Shown: positions 36,312-45,979, counted from the first letter of the stretch. The stretch is 64,000 nt of DNA from Actinomyces oris (GCF_001553935.1 NZ_CP014232.1:2976001-3040000), one strand, 5' to 3'. Notes: generated from the letters alone by a model not told the origin. Numbers and translations are program-made.

Positions 36312-36440
36312 CGTGTGCTCTGGGCTCGGTGAAAGTCCGAACCGGCGGTGACAGTCCGCGACCCGGTCGCATCCAGCGACCGGCTGACCAGGTGGAACTC
36401 CTGGACCGACGGTGAGAGTCCGGATGGGAAGCGCACACGG
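36312..36440 (+). ncRNA. FMN riboswitch (RFN element)
   Basis: The conserved RFN strings occur in order: CTCGGTGAAAGTCCGAACCG (36325-36344 region), GGCGGTGACAGTCCGCGACC, a variable stem (CGGTCGC with GCGACCG), GGTGGAACTCCTGGACCGAC, GGTGAGAGTCCGGATGGGA, and the closing GAAGCGCA. FMN binding is expected to shut the operon off, probably at translation since no terminator with a T-run separates it from ribD. Confidence 0.92.
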
Positions 36441-36526
36441 GACACACCATGCCTCGCCCGCTGCCGTGCACCCGGCGGTCGATCATGGCGGTGTCTCTCC
36501 CCAGCGCACCCGAGGGAGAGGACCGG

Positions 36527-37615
36527 ATGACCTCGTTCACCACTGTGCAGACGGCCGCGATGCAGCGCGCCCTACGGGCCGCGGCCTCCCCCGACGCCCC
36601 GCCCGGCCCCAACCCCCGGGTCGGCTGCGTCATCCTCTCCCCCGACGGCGACGTCCTCGCCGAGGGCCATCACCGTGGCGCCGGCAGCGCCCACGCCGAG
36701 GTCGACGCACTGGCGAACCTCGCCGCGACGGGCGCCTCCGCCCGAGGAGCGACCGTCCTGGTCACCCTCGAGCCGTGCAACCACCAGGGCCGCACCGGCC
36801 CGTGCGTCCAGGCGCTCCTCGACGCCGGCGTGGCCGAGGTCATCTACGCCCAGGACGACCCGACCGAGCAGGCCGGGGGCGGCGCGGCGGCGCTGCAGGC
36901 CGCCGGCGTGCGGGTACGGCGCGGGCTGTGCGCCCAGGAGGCCGCGCGTCTCAACCGCCCGTGGCTCCTGGCCGTGACCCGCGGGCGCCCCATGGTGACG
37001 TGGAAGCTCGCCGCCACCCTCGACGGCCGTATCGCCGCCGCTGACGGCACCAGCCAGTGGATCACCCCGGTGGCGGCCCGCCACGACGCCCACCGCCTGC
37101 GCCGCCAGTGCGACGCCATCATGGTGGGCACCGGCACCGCCCTCGCCGACGACCCCGCCCTCACCGTCCGTGACGAGGCGGGTCAGCCCGCGCCGGCCCA
37201 CCTCCAGCCGCTGCGCGTCGTCGTCGGCTCCAGGAGCCTGCCTCCCACCTCCAGGGTGCTCGCCGACGACCACTACCTCCTCCTGCCCGACCACGACCCG
37301 CGCGCCGTCCTGGCCGTCCTCGCCGAGCGCGAGATCCGCCATGTCCTGCTCGAAGGAGGCCCGACCCTCGCGACCGCATTCCTGCGCGCCGGCCTTGTCG
37401 ACCAGGTCGTCGCCTACACGGCCCCCGCGCTTCTGGGCGCGGGAGCGGCCGCCCTCGCCGACTTCGGGGCGGCGACGATCAGCGATGCCCTGAGGCTGCG
37501 GAACCCCCGCGTCGAGGTCCTCGGCGCAGGTGACGAGCTCGCCGTCCGCCTCTGCGGTGATCTGGAGGCCGACGACGTTCCCACTGCCCATTTCCACACC
37601 AAGGAGAGTCACTGA
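36527..37615 (+). CDS. ribD: Bifunctional riboflavin deaminase/reductase
   Basis: 362 residues from ATG 36527 with GGGAGAGGA just upstream. The N-terminal deaminase domain (about 9-120) has the zinc motifs HAEVDAL and TLEPCNHQGRTGPC. The C-terminal reductase domain starts with MVTWKLAATLDGRIAAADG and includes DAIMVGTGTALADDP, VLLEGGPTLATAFL. It converts the GTP cyclohydrolase product to 5-amino-6-ribitylamino-uracil phosphate. First gene of the FMN-regulated operon; its stop overlaps the ribE start by one base. Confidence 0.94.
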   Translation: MTSFTTVQTAAMQRALRAAASPDAPPGPNPRVGCVILSPDGDVLAEGHHRGAGSAHAEVDALANLAATGASARGATVLVTLEPCNHQGRTGPCVQALLDAGVAEVIYAQDDPTEQAGGGAAALQAAGVRVRRGLCAQEAARLNRPWLLAVTRGRPMVTWKLAATLDGRIAAADGTSQWITPVAARHDAHRLRRQCDAIMVGTGTALADDPALTVRDEAGQPAPAHLQPLRVVVGSRSLPPTSRVLADDHYLLLPDHDPRAVLAVLAEREIRHVLLEGGPTLATAFLRAGLVDQVVAYTAPALLGAGAAALADFGAATISDALRLRNPRVEVLGAGDELAVRLCGDLEADDVPTAHFHTKESH

Positions 37616-38253
37616 TGTTCACCGGAATCGTCGAGGAGCTCGGACGCATCGTCCGGCTCGAGACCGTCGAGGACAGCGCCCGGCTGACGGTCGAGGCGCC
37701 CACCGTCACCCAGGACGTGAGCCTGGGCGACTCCGTCAGCGTCAACGGGTGCTGCCTGACGGTCACCGCCGTGCACGGGAGCACCTTCACCGCCGACCTC
37801 ATGGCCGAGACTCTCACTCGCACCACCCTGGGCTCCCAGGCACCGGGAGACCCGGTCAACCTCGAGCGCGCCCTGCGCGCCAGTGACCGGCTCGGCGGGC
37901 ACATCGTCCAGGGGCACGTCGATGCCACCGCCGAGGTCCTCGACCACCACCGCGGTGAGCACTGGAACCTCCTACGCATCGGCCTGCCGCAGGAGATCGC
38001 CCGTTACGTCGCCGTCAAGGGATCGGTCGCCCTCGACGGCGTGTCGCTGACCGTCGTCGACGTCGTCGACGCCCCCGTGCCGGGTGCGGAGGCGTCGCTC
38101 AGCGTCGGGCTCATTCCCGAGACGCTGCGACGCACGACCCTGGGCACGAGGCGCCCCGGAGAACGGGTCAACCTCGAGGTCGATGTCCTGGCCAAGTACG
38201 CCGAGCGTCTTCTGGGTGCCCGCCCGAGCCAGGAGGGGCAGCAGGCATGCTGA
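37615..38253 (+). CDS. ribE: Riboflavin synthase, alpha subunit
   Basis: 212 residues. Two lumazine-binding repeats: MFTGIVEELGRIV and SVSVNGCCLTVTAV in the first (1-97), GHIVQGHVDATAEV and SVALDGVSLTVVDV in the second. It dismutates two molecules of dimethyl-ribityllumazine to riboflavin. The ATG overlaps the ribD TGA, and the 3' end overlaps ribBA by seven bases. Confidence 0.94.
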   Translation: MFTGIVEELGRIVRLETVEDSARLTVEAPTVTQDVSLGDSVSVNGCCLTVTAVHGSTFTADLMAETLTRTTLGSQAPGDPVNLERALRASDRLGGHIVQGHVDATAEVLDHHRGEHWNLLRIGLPQEIARYVAVKGSVALDGVSLTVVDVVDAPVPGAEASLSVGLIPETLRRTTLGTRRPGERVNLEVDVLAKYAERLLGARPSQEGQQAC

Positions 38254-39578
38254 GCACCAGGAGCGCATCCCCGGGCACGCGCATGGACCGCGTCGAGGAC
38301 GCTCTCGCCGCACTGCGCGAGGGCCGGACGGTCATCGTCGTCGACGATGAGAGCCGAGAGAACGAGGGGGACCTCATCCTGCCCGCGCAGAGCGCCACGA
38401 CCGAGCAGCTGGCCTTCGCGATCCGGCACTCGACCGGCATCATCTGCGCACCCATGGCGGGCCAGGAGCTCGACCGCCTGGGCATCCCCATGATGACCGA
38501 GCACAACACCGATCCCAAGAGGACGGCCTTCACGCTGAGCGCCGACGCCCGCACCGGCATCACCACGGGCGTGAGCGCCGCCGACCGGGCACGCACCGTC
38601 CGCGTCCTGGCGGACCCGGGCTCAGCTTCCGACGACCTCGTCCGCCCCGGACACGTCTTCCCCCTGCGGGCACGCGAGGGCGGGATCCTCACGCGCCGCG
38701 GTCACACGGAGGCCGCCGTCGACCTCATGCGCCTGTCGGGCAACCGGCCCGTGGGGGTCCTGGTGGAGGTCATCAACGACGACGGCACCATGGCGCGCCG
38801 GCACCAGCTGCGTGAGCTCGCCGACGCCCACGCCACGCCCATGATCTCGATCAGTGACCTGGAGCGCTACCGGTGGCTGCACGAGGAACTCGTCGAGGAG
38901 GTCGTCTCAGCTCACCTGCCCACCGCGCACGGGGAGTTCACCGCCCACGCCCTGCGCAGCAGGGTCGACGGCACCGAGTACCTCGCACTGGTGTGCGGCC
39001 GCATCGCTGACGGCGAGGAGGTCCTCACCCGAGTCCACTCCGCCTGCCTGACCGGCGACGTCCTGTCCTCGCTGCGCTGTGACTGCGGGCCGCAGCTGCG
39101 CGCCGCCATGGAGGCGATCAGCGCCCGTGGCCGCGGGGTCCTCGTCTACGCCTCCGACCATGAGGGGCGCGGCATCGGGCTCATCGACAAGCTCCGCGCC
39201 TACGCGCTGCAGGAGGAGGGTATGGACACCCTCGACGCCAACGTCGCGCTGGGGCTGCCGGCCGACGCCCGCAGCTACGCCACCGCCGCCCAGGTGCTAC
39301 GCCACCTGGGCGTGCACTCGGTCGAGCTCATGACGAACAACCCGGACAAAGTGACAGGCCTGGAGCGCTACGGAGTCAGCGTCCGCTCCATGACGCCGAC
39401 ACCGACCTTCGCCAACGGGGAGAACCTCGACTACCTGCGCACCAAGCGCGACCGTATGGGCCATCTGCTCAACGGGCTCGACCCCACCGGGGCCGACGCG
39501 GACTCACCGCCCGGCGAGACGAGGGCCGACGACGACACTTGGCACACGAGCGACGAGAACGAAGGAGAGGAACGATGA
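38247..39578 (+). CDS. ribBA: DHBP synthase / GTP cyclohydrolase II
   Basis: 443 residues. The DHBP synthase half (about 10-210) contains [35 protein letters not shown] and [16 protein letters not shown]. The GTP cyclohydrolase II half follows: [20 protein letters not shown] with the zinc Cys residues (about 265-282), [12 protein letters not shown] and [14 protein letters not shown]. Both committed steps of riboflavin synthesis are in one chain. The start has AGGAGGGG inside the end of ribE. The acidic tail after about 415 is an extension. Confidence 0.95.
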   Translation: MLSTRSASPGTRMDRVEDALAALREGRTVIVVDDESRENEGDLILPAQSATTEQLAFAIRHSTGIICAPMAGQELDRLGIPMMTEHNTDPKRTAFTLSADARTGITTGVSAADRARTVRVLADPGSASDDLVRPGHVFPLRAREGGILTRRGHTEAAVDLMRLSGNRPVGVLVEVINDDGTMARRHQLRELADAHATPMISISDLERYRWLHEELVEEVVSAHLPTAHGEFTAHALRSRVDGTEYLALVCGRIADGEEVLTRVHSACLTGDVLSSLRCDCGPQLRAAMEAISARGRGVLVYASDHEGRGIGLIDKLRAYALQEEGMDTLDANVALGLPADARSYATAAQVLRHLGVHSVELMTNNPDKVTGLERYGVSVRSMTPTPTFANGENLDYLRTKRDRMGHLLNGLDPTGADADSPPGETRADDDTWHTSDENEGEER

Positions 39579-40048
39579 GCGGATCCGGGGCACCTGAGCA
39601 GAGCGCACCTCACGCGCGGGGCATGAGAGTGACAGTCGTGGCCGCCCAGTGGCACGAGCGCATCATGGGGGGCCTGGTGGCCGGGGCGCTGCGCGCCATC
39701 GAAGAGGCCGGAGCCCAGGCGAGCGTCGTCCGGGCGGTGGGCTCCTTCGAGCTCCCGGTCCTCGCCGCGGCCGCCGCGCGAGGCGGTGCCGAGGCGGTCG
39801 TCGCGCTGGGCGTCGTCATCCGCGGCGGCACCCCGCACTTCGACTACGTGTGCCGGGCCGCGACCGACGGGCTGAGCCGGGTGGCGCTGGACACCGGGGT
39901 GCCGGTGGGCTTCGGCGTGCTCACCTGCGACGATGAGGCCCAGGCGCTGGCCCGCTGCGGCGGACCGGGCGCGGAGGAGGACAAGGGCTACGAGGCGGCG
40001 TGCGCGGCGATGTCCACGGCGCTCACGCTGGCCGCCATGCGGGGCTGA
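39575..40048 (+). CDS. ribH: 6,7-dimethyl-8-ribityllumazine synthase
   Basis: 157 residues from ATG 39575, which overlaps the ribBA TGA (ATGA), with GGAGAGG upstream. Motifs: [52 protein letters not shown] (catalytic His), [16 protein letters not shown]. It condenses the RibB and RibD products. Last gene of the operon; it faces holA with a 7-base gap. Confidence 0.94.
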   Translation: MSGSGAPEQSAPHARGMRVTVVAAQWHERIMGGLVAGALRAIEEAGAQASVVRAVGSFELPVLAAAAARGGAEAVVALGVVIRGGTPHFDYVCRAATDGLSRVALDTGVPVGFGVLTCDDEAQALARCGGPGAEEDKGYEAACAAMSTALTLAAMRG

Positions 40049-40055
40049 GAACGGC

Positions 40056-41087
40056 TCAGCGCCGGCGACTGCCGGCGCGGCGGGCGTTGCAGATGGCCAG
40101 GACCGCCCGCTCGACGGCGTAAACGGGGTCGCGGCTGGCCCCCTTGGCCTCGGCGTCGGCCCGGGCCACGGCCAGGATCGAGGTGGCCAGGGCATCGTCG
40201 GACCAGCCCTGGAGCTCGCGGCGGGCCCGGTCCACCTGCCAGGGGGCCATGCCCAGCTCGGCGGGGCTCATGCGTCTGCCCCCGGCGGCCGCGACCTGGG
40301 CGAGCTGGCGCACCTTCATAGCCAGGGCCGCGACGATGGCCACCGGGTCGGTGCCGGTGGCCACGGCGTGGCGCAGGGCCGTGATGGCGGCCGGGGTGTT
40401 GCCGGCAGCGGCGGCGTCGGCCACGGTGAAGCCGGTGGCCTCGATGCGGCCGGCGTAGTAGGTGCGCACGTGGTCGACGGTGATGGTGCCCTGGGTGTCG
40501 GCGAGGAGCTGGTCGACGGCGGAGCACAGCTCGCGCAGGTCGCTGCCCAGGGCGTCGACGAGAGCGCCGACGGCCTCGGGAGCGATGCTTCGTCCGGCGC
40601 GGCGCACGTCGGCCACGACCAGGGAGGACTTGTCCTTGGCGCTCTTGACGGCCTCGCACTGGATAGTCGGGTAGGGCGAGGCCTTGATGGCGTCCAGCAG
40701 GCGCTTGCCCCGCTGACCCCCGTTGTGGCGCAGGATGACGCTGACCTCGGGGTCGGCGGCGCCCACGTAGGCGATGAGGTCGCTCAGCAGGGCGTCAGTC
40801 ATCTGCTCCAGCGCGGGGACGTAGACGAGCCGGGGCTCACCGAACAGGGAGGGCGACACAAGGGTGTCGAGCTGGTGGGGCTCGTAGGTGGCGGCCTCCA
40901 GGCGCGTGATCTCGGTGGTGGGGTCCTTGGCCTTGGCCTGCGCCAGGAGGTTCCTCACCGCTCGGTCGGCGAGGACCTCCTCGCCGGCGCGGATGAGGAC
41001 GATCGGCGCCAGCTGGGCCTGGTCCCAGCGCAGTCCAGCCGGTGCCTTGCGCGGGCCCCGGGAGCGGGGGGTGCGGGTCGCTGCCAT
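40056..41087 (-). CDS. holA: DNA polymerase III, delta subunit
   Basis: 343 residues from ATG 41087. The order LAPIVLIRAGEEVLADRAV (opening strand), PSLFGEPRLVYVPALEQM, ILRHNGGQRGKRLLDAI, SDLRELCSAVDQLLAD and TALRHAVATGTDPVAIVAAL fits HolA of high-GC Gram-positives. The delta subunit opens the sliding clamp in the clamp loader. It overlaps the end of comEC by 133 bases in another frame. Its last codons encode a palindrome that may end the convergent rib transcript. Confidence 0.88.
   Translation of the reverse strand: MAATRTPRSRGPRKAPAGLRWDQAQLAPIVLIRAGEEVLADRAVRNLLAQAKAKDPTTEITRLEAATYEPHQLDTLVSPSLFGEPRLVYVPALEQMTDALLSDLIAYVGAADPEVSVILRHNGGQRGKRLLDAIKASPYPTIQCEAVKSAKDKSSLVVADVRRAGRSIAPEAVGALVDALGSDLRELCSAVDQLLADTQGTITVDHVRTYYAGRIEATGFTVADAAAAGNTPAAITALRHAVATGTDPVAIVAALAMKVRQLAQVAAAGGRRMSPAELGMAPWQVDRARRELQGWSDDALATSILAVARADAEAKGASRDPVYAVERAVLAICNARRAGSRRR
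40059..40078. terminator. Hairpin inside the end of holA, facing the rib operon
   Basis: GCGCCGGC (40059-40066), GACT loop, GCCGGCGC (40071-40078), perfect 8-bp stem, 11 bases after the ribH stop. It also encodes part of the Arg-rich end of HolA. No T-run either way. Confidence 0.4.
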
Positions 41088-42862
41088 GGGGCAAGCCTGC
41101 CACGAGCGGGCCGCGTCAACCGCCCGGCTTCCTCCAGCACGGCGCGGCGGGCGCGAGGAGCCGCCACGAGCAGGACCCCGATCTCGCAGGCCCCCAGTGC
41201 CAGGGCGCCCGTGAGACCGCCTGGCCAGGGTAGGGCGGCGCCGGGTAGGTGGGCGAAGAAGCCGGCAACCCACACCATCCAGGAGCAGGCCGCGAGCGCC
41301 GGCCAGGCGGTGACGGCGGCGGCTGCGGGCCAGGCCGGTGCGATCAGCGCAGCCAGGAGCCCGCTGATGGTGGCGATGACGGCGGCCGGCTCACTGAGCA
41401 GGTTGGCGGGCACCGACCAGGCCCCCACCGAGGGCTGAAGGAGGATGAGGATCGGCCCGCAGGCGGCCTGGGCCACCAGCGGCAGGGCCACAGCGGCGGC
41501 CAACCACCTGGGCAGGCGGCGTGAGAGGTGGGCTGCGACTGGCTTGGAGCCGATGACGATCCCGGCGGTGGCCGCCACGGACAGTGCGAAGCCGTAGTCA
41601 CGGGACTGCCAGGGGTCGATGAGCAGCAGGACGATGGCTCCGGCGCACAGGGCGGGCACGGAGGCGGCGCGTCTGCCGGCAACGACGCCCAGCAGCATGA
41701 CGGCCCCCATGGTGGCGGCGCGCAGCACGGAGCCCGAGGGACGCACCAGGATGACGAGGAGGGTGAGCATGACTGCGCCGAGCAGTGCCCGCCACCGCCG
41801 GGGCAGCGCCCCGAGGGCTTCCAGGCCCAGTCCCAGGATGATGGCGACGTGCTGCCCGGAGACGGCGGTCAGGTGCGTCATGGAGACGGTGCGCATGTCC
41901 TCGCGCAGCGGGGCCGGTAGGGCGTGGTCGTCGCCCAGGGCAACACCGGGTACGAGGCTGCGGGCTCCCGGTGGCCACAGACCCGTCTCCTCCCCCGCTC
42001 CTGCGGCGCTGGGAGCCCCAGTGCCCGATGCCCCGATACCCGGTGCCCCGACAGTCCGGGCAAGACCATCGCGAATGCTGGTGACCGCCCCGAGTATCCC
42101 GCTCGGAGAGCCAAGAACGGTGACGCCGGCGCGCTTGGGGATGATGGCCGCCTCAGCGCGTCCCGCTTCGGTGGGGCGCAGGCGCGTGCGCACACGGACG
42201 CGGGTCCCCATGGGCAGGCTCAGCCACTGCGTGTCGCCCAGGACGGTGGCGCTCAGGGTGGAGGCCCGCGTGTCCACCTGCTCGACGTCGAGGGCGGTGA
42301 TGACCAGGGTGGAGCGGCTGGTGGCTGAGACTCGCGGCTGCTGGGAGACGGTGCCGATGAGTGTGACCGGCTGCCCAGTGGCCACTGCCGCGGTCAACGG
42401 GTCGCGCTGGCGGGCCCACAGGTGGGCGGCGCTGATGGTCAGAACCGTCGCGGCGCACAGGGCGCACACGAGCAGGCTGGCGCTGAGGGTACCCATCGCC
42501 CCGGGGTCGTGCTCGGGGGCTCCGGGACGCGGGTCGGCCCGGTGCCGTGGTGGCCGGAAGCGCAGGACAAGAACCACGAGTATCGCTGCCAGGGCGGTGC
42601 ACCCGGAGGCCAGGAGTAGGACCTGCCTCCAGGCGTCTGCCGCCTCACGTCCAACGGCCCACCCGGCGCCGGCCCAGCAGGCCAGCGCCGGGGCGAGCAG
42701 GCGCAGGTCGAGGGCCTCGGGGGCCTTGGAGGAGGTGGCGTGCCGACCTCCGTCTCGGTGCCGGTTGCGGCCCTGCTCCTGGCGCAGGCGCACATACAGC
42801 GCGGGGTCGTCCCACGGGGCACTGGGACTGCCCCCACCATTGCCCCCGTGGTCCTCGTTCAT
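40955..42862 (-). CDS. comEC: ComEC/Rec2-type competence membrane protein, no metallo-beta-lactamase domain
   Basis: 635 residues, ATG 42862 overlapping the comEA stop (ATGA). The N-terminal part has two or three membrane helices and an OB-fold region (VTLIGTVSQQPRVSATS, TLVITALDVEQ). The ComEC core has TVSMTHLTAVSGQHVAIILGL, the family signature (HxxxxSGxH), followed by eight or more membrane helices. No metallo-beta-lactamase domain (HxHxDH) follows, which many Gram-positive ComEC proteins have. The last 45 residues (after GRLTRPARGR) overlap holA in another frame and are probably a non-conserved tail. It forms the DNA-uptake channel. Confidence 0.85.
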   Translation of the reverse strand: MNEDHGGNGGGSPSAPWDDPALYVRLRQEQGRNRHRDGGRHATSSKAPEALDLRLLAPALACWAGAGWAVGREAADAWRQVLLLASGCTALAAILVVLVLRFRPPRHRADPRPGAPEHDPGAMGTLSASLLVCALCAATVLTISAAHLWARQRDPLTAAVATGQPVTLIGTVSQQPRVSATSRSTLVITALDVEQVDTRASTLSATVLGDTQWLSLPMGTRVRVRTRLRPTEAGRAEAAIIPKRAGVTVLGSPSGILGAVTSIRDGLARTVGAPGIGASGTGAPSAAGAGEETGLWPPGARSLVPGVALGDDHALPAPLREDMRTVSMTHLTAVSGQHVAIILGLGLEALGALPRRWRALLGAVMLTLLVILVRPSGSVLRAATMGAVMLLGVVAGRRAASVPALCAGAIVLLLIDPWQSRDYGFALSVAATAGIVIGSKPVAAHLSRRLPRWLAAAVALPLVAQAACGPILILLQPSVGAWSVPANLLSEPAAVIATISGLLAALIAPAWPAAAAVTAWPALAACSWMVWVAGFFAHLPGAALPWPGGLTGALALGACEIGVLLVAAPRARRAVLEEAGRLTRPARGRLAPWQRPAPPAPGARARHRLDCAGTRPSWRRSSSSAPARRSSPTER

Positions 42863-43701
42863 ACGGTGGCCTGCTCTCGCAGGCCCTCGAGTTTGGCCTT
42901 GCCGATGCCGGGGACGTCGGTGAGGGAGTCCACGCTGGCGAAGGGCCCGTGGGAGTCTCGGTACTCGACGATCCGTTGGGCCAGGGCCGGGCCGATTCCG
43001 GGCAGCTTCTCCAACTCAGAGGCCGAGGCCGTGTTGATATTGACCGTCCCGGATGCGCCGCCGTCGCCGGACTTCCCCGGGGCGGTCCGTGCACCGGGGG
43101 CGGTGGCCCCACCGGGTTGCGGTGCGGGGTCGGGCAGGACCTCGCCGATACGCGGGACCCGTATCTGCTCGCCGTCACTCAGGACCCGGGCGAGGTTGAG
43201 CTGCTGGGTGTCGGCCTCGGCGCTGGCTCCTCCAACGGCGTTGATGGCGTCGGTGACACGGCTTCCCGGGGGCAGGGTCACCACCCCCGGCCTGCTCACC
43301 GCCCCGGTGACGTGGACGACGACGCTGCCCGATGTCGTGCTCAAGCCGCCTGGTCCTGCTGCCGGTCCCGTGGTCGGATTCATGGCTGGACTCGCGGCCG
43401 CCCCTGTGGGTGGGGGCCGCATTGGAGCCGATGCCCCCGCCGCTGCGGCCGGAGCCGCGTGGCTGCCGGCGCCGGTGGAGACGAGCACGGCTCTCAGGGC
43501 CAGGGCGAGAGCCAGGATGAGGAGGGCAGAGCCGGCGATGATCGCCGCCCGGGGCGCGATCGCGAGGCGACGTGGCCGGCGCACCGGCTCCTCGGGGTCG
43601 GTTGAGCAGGCCAGACGCACAAGGTCGTCCAGGGCCCTGTGCGCGTCGCTCCGTCTGGCTCCCATGTCCTCGACGGTAGGGACCGGACCCATGGGGCGCA
43701 T
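42859..43701 (-). CDS. comEA: ComEA, competence DNA-binding protein
   Basis: 280 residues; the ATG at 43665 (MGARRSD) is an alternative start. One membrane helix (about 51-72: AAIIAGSALLILALALALRA), a Pro/Ala-rich spacer, a SLBB domain (SVVVHVTGAVSRPGVVTLPPG, about 124-145) and a C-terminal helix-hairpin-helix pair (VNINTASASELEKLPGIGPA and VDSLTDVPGIGKAKL). It binds double-stranded DNA outside the membrane and passes it to ComEC. Operon with comEC by ATGA overlap. Confidence 0.9.
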   Translation of the reverse strand: MRPMGPVPTVEDMGARRSDAHRALDDLVRLACSTDPEEPVRRPRRLAIAPRAAIIAGSALLILALALALRAVLVSTGAGSHAAPAAAAGASAPMRPPPTGAAASPAMNPTTGPAAGPGGLSTTSGSVVVHVTGAVSRPGVVTLPPGSRVTDAINAVGGASAEADTQQLNLARVLSDGEQIRVPRIGEVLPDPAPQPGGATAPGARTAPGKSGDGGASGTVNINTASASELEKLPGIGPALAQRIVEYRDSHGPFASVDSLTDVPGIGKAKLEGLREQATV

Positions 43702-43777
43702 GGTGAAGCTGTCTGCCCTGTGGAGAGCAGTGGCGCCTGACGGCCTGTGGCAACCGAGCCGCGTCGTCAGACCTGGC

Positions 43778-44653
43778 TCAATGGGTCTTCAGGTCCGGGG
43801 CGACGGCGATGCCGAGGGCGCCGGGGCCCACGTGGGTGCTCGTCGCCTCGTCGACCGGGAGGCTGAGGACCTCGGAGACCTTGGCTCCTGCCTCCTCCAT
43901 GGCCTGGCGCAGATCGGTCTCGAGCAGTGCCAGCTTGGAGGCGTCGTCGCCTTGAATGACCAGGCGCACCGGGTCTGCGGGGTGCCTGGGGCCGGACAGG
44001 GCGGTCCCGCCGGCGACGCGGACGGCCTGCGCGATGAGGTGGCGCCTGGCGCGGGCCGCCCCGCGCACGGTCTCCAGCGTCCGGATTCCGTCGCGGGTCA
44101 GGGCCAGGACCGGACGGATTCCCAGGACACCGTCCAGGCGGGCCGTGGTGCGGTCGATCCTTCCCGAGCGGGCCAGGCGTCCCAGGTCGTCGACGACGAA
44201 GAGCTGGCAGGACCGGGCGGTGCTGGCCTGAGCCAGGGCGGCACCGCGACGGGCGTCGTGGGCGCCGGAGGCTGCCAGCACCGCGAGCCCCAGGGCGCCG
44301 GAGCTGGTGCCGGAGTCGACGACGCGCAGCCACTGCGGGCGTCGGCGCCCCGCGCTCGGGCCCGGGCCGTTGGGCTGGTCCCGGTACTCGGCCTCGAGCT
44401 GGGCGGCGGCGATGCGGGCGTTGTCCATGGTGCCGGACAGGGCCGAGGAGATGTGGATGGCCAGGACCTCTTCGGCCCTGCTGGCCGCGCGCCGGTAGGC
44501 GTCCACCAGCTCCTGGACACTGGGCCGGGAGGTGGTGGCGGCTTCGCCGTTGTCAGCGGGGATGGCGTGCAGCGGCACCACCTCGATCGCGCGCTCACGC
44601 AGCAGGGGCTCCGTCAGGCAGGCGGCGGAGTCGGTGACGACGGCGAGCGACAT
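43778..44653 (-). CDS. DegV family fatty-acid-binding protein
   Basis: 291 residues from ATG 44653 (MSLAVVTDSAACL); a start 13 codons earlier is possible. DegV marks: AVVTDSAACLTE at the N-terminus, the conserved IHISSALSGTMDNAR (about 65-80), VVDSGTSSGALGLAVL and a RPVLALTRDG block. The family binds fatty acids and, in some species, presents them to the FakA kinase (FakB role). No fakA gene is in the window. Unlinked to the competence genes apart from direction. Confidence 0.85.
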   Translation of the reverse strand: MSLAVVTDSAACLTEPLLRERAIEVVPLHAIPADNGEAATTSRPSVQELVDAYRRAASRAEEVLAIHISSALSGTMDNARIAAAQLEAEYRDQPNGPGPSAGRRRPQWLRVVDSGTSSGALGLAVLAASGAHDARRGAALAQASTARSCQLFVVDDLGRLARSGRIDRTTARLDGVLGIRPVLALTRDGIRTLETVRGAARARRHLIAQAVRVAGGTALSGPRHPADPVRLVIQGDDASKLALLETDLRQAMEEAGAKVSEVLSLPVDEATSTHVGPGALGIAVAPDLKTH

Positions 44654-44722
44654 GCCGCATACCTTATCGGCAAGCCGCGCACTGACCGGCAAGGCGCCAC
44701 GGCTGCTCTGTAGGCCCGGCCG

Positions 44723-45979
44723 TCAGCGATACGAGACCAGGAGATCCTCGTAGAGGTTGATGAGCCGCCTGGTCATCGTCTTGGAGTCGAACTGCTGAGC
44801 CACCTCCAGGGCCCCCTCGGACAGCGCGGCGAGCCGGGCGTCGTCGGACAGCAGGGAGGCGAAGACCCGGGCGAAGTCCTCCCCCTCGATGCCGTCGGTG
44901 AGAATCGCGTTGCGCTCGGTGAGGCACTCGGTCATCCGCTCGTCGCAGTAGACGATCGGCAGCCCGCAGGCGGCGGCCTCCAGGAACACCATGGGCTGGT
45001 TGTCGAAGTGGTAGGAGGCCAAGGAGAAGACGTCGGCCTGCTTGAGCAGGACGGCGACCTCCTCCGGCGAGCACTTGCCCGTCAGGATCACCCGGTCCGC
45101 CACCCCGAGCTCCTCGGCGCGCCGCCCCAGCTCCTCCTGAGAGGGGCCCGGGCCCACGAGCACCAGCTTGACCGGCAGGCCGGACAGGTGGGGCATGGCC
45201 TCAACGAGTGTCATCTGCCGCTTCTCCGGGCTGAGCCGGGCCACGCAGATGATGATCTTCTCGCCGGGGGCCTTGGGGATCGGTGAGTCGGCGGCGCGGG
45301 CACTACGGTAGCGGGTGGAGTCCAGCCCGTTGGGCAGCACCATGCAGGGGGTGGTCAGTCCGCCGTCGTCGATGAGAATCCGGGCCAGGTGCTGGGAGGG
45401 CGACAGGCAGGCGTCGCACTTGTTGGCGAAGGCCGCCGTCAGGCGCCACCCCTGACGGGACAGGGCCGTCTTCATGTCGCGCTTGTTGAGGTGCTTGATG
45501 GTCTCCCGGTGAACGCGCGGCAGGACAGGCTGCGACTTGAGCGCCACGGGGAAGGCGACGGACAGAGCCAGCAAGCCCGAGAGCACGGCCAGCGGGTAGT
45601 CGTCGATGAGCTCGGTGTAGAGGGTGTGGATGGTGGTGACGTGGGGGATGTTCTGGCGCTTGGCCACCCAGTGCGCCAGGACCCCCAGGCTGAACTGGGT
45701 CTGGCTGTGGACGATGTCGAAGTCGTAAGCGTCGAAGCGCCGGGCCAGGCCCGGATAGATGGTGGCGACCTCGCGGCTGTCGAAGACGTAGTAGCGCGAG
45801 GAGGACAGGCGGATGACGTGGTCGTCGGTCTCCTCATAGCCCTCGGCCTTGGGGGCCACCACATAGACCTCGTGTCCCATGCGCTCCAGGGCGGCACGGA
45901 AGGTGGCTGTGGAGGTGGCCACGCCGTGGACGGAGGGCAGGTAGTCGTCAATGAAGAAGGCGATCCGCACAGCGTTCAC
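44723..45979 (-). CDS. GT4-type glycosyltransferase
   Basis: 418 residues. GT-B fold: N-terminal FFIDDYLPSVHGVATSTATF with the Gly-rich loop that grips the acceptor, DIVHSQTQFSLGVLAHWVAK, VTTIHTLYTELIDDY; C-terminal IICVARLSPEKRQMTLVEAM, LVLVGPGPSQEEL and the donor-binding motif FDNQPMVFLEAAACGLPIV. The E-x7-E element is present as EAAACGLP with the preceding Glu. The protein resembles actinobacterial phosphatidylinositol or diacylglycerol glycosyltransferases; the acceptor is not certain. No membrane segments; probably peripheral on the inner face. Confidence 0.8.
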   Translation of the reverse strand: MNAVRIAFFIDDYLPSVHGVATSTATFRAALERMGHEVYVVAPKAEGYEETDDHVIRLSSSRYYVFDSREVATIYPGLARRFDAYDFDIVHSQTQFSLGVLAHWVAKRQNIPHVTTIHTLYTELIDDYPLAVLSGLLALSVAFPVALKSQPVLPRVHRETIKHLNKRDMKTALSRQGWRLTAAFANKCDACLSPSQHLARILIDDGGLTTPCMVLPNGLDSTRYRSARAADSPIPKAPGEKIIICVARLSPEKRQMTLVEAMPHLSGLPVKLVLVGPGPSQEELGRRAEELGVADRVILTGKCSPEEVAVLLKQADVFSLASYHFDNQPMVFLEAAACGLPIVYCDERMTECLTERNAILTDGIEGEDFARVFASLLSDDARLAALSEGALEVAQQFDSKTMTRRLINLYEDLLVSYR

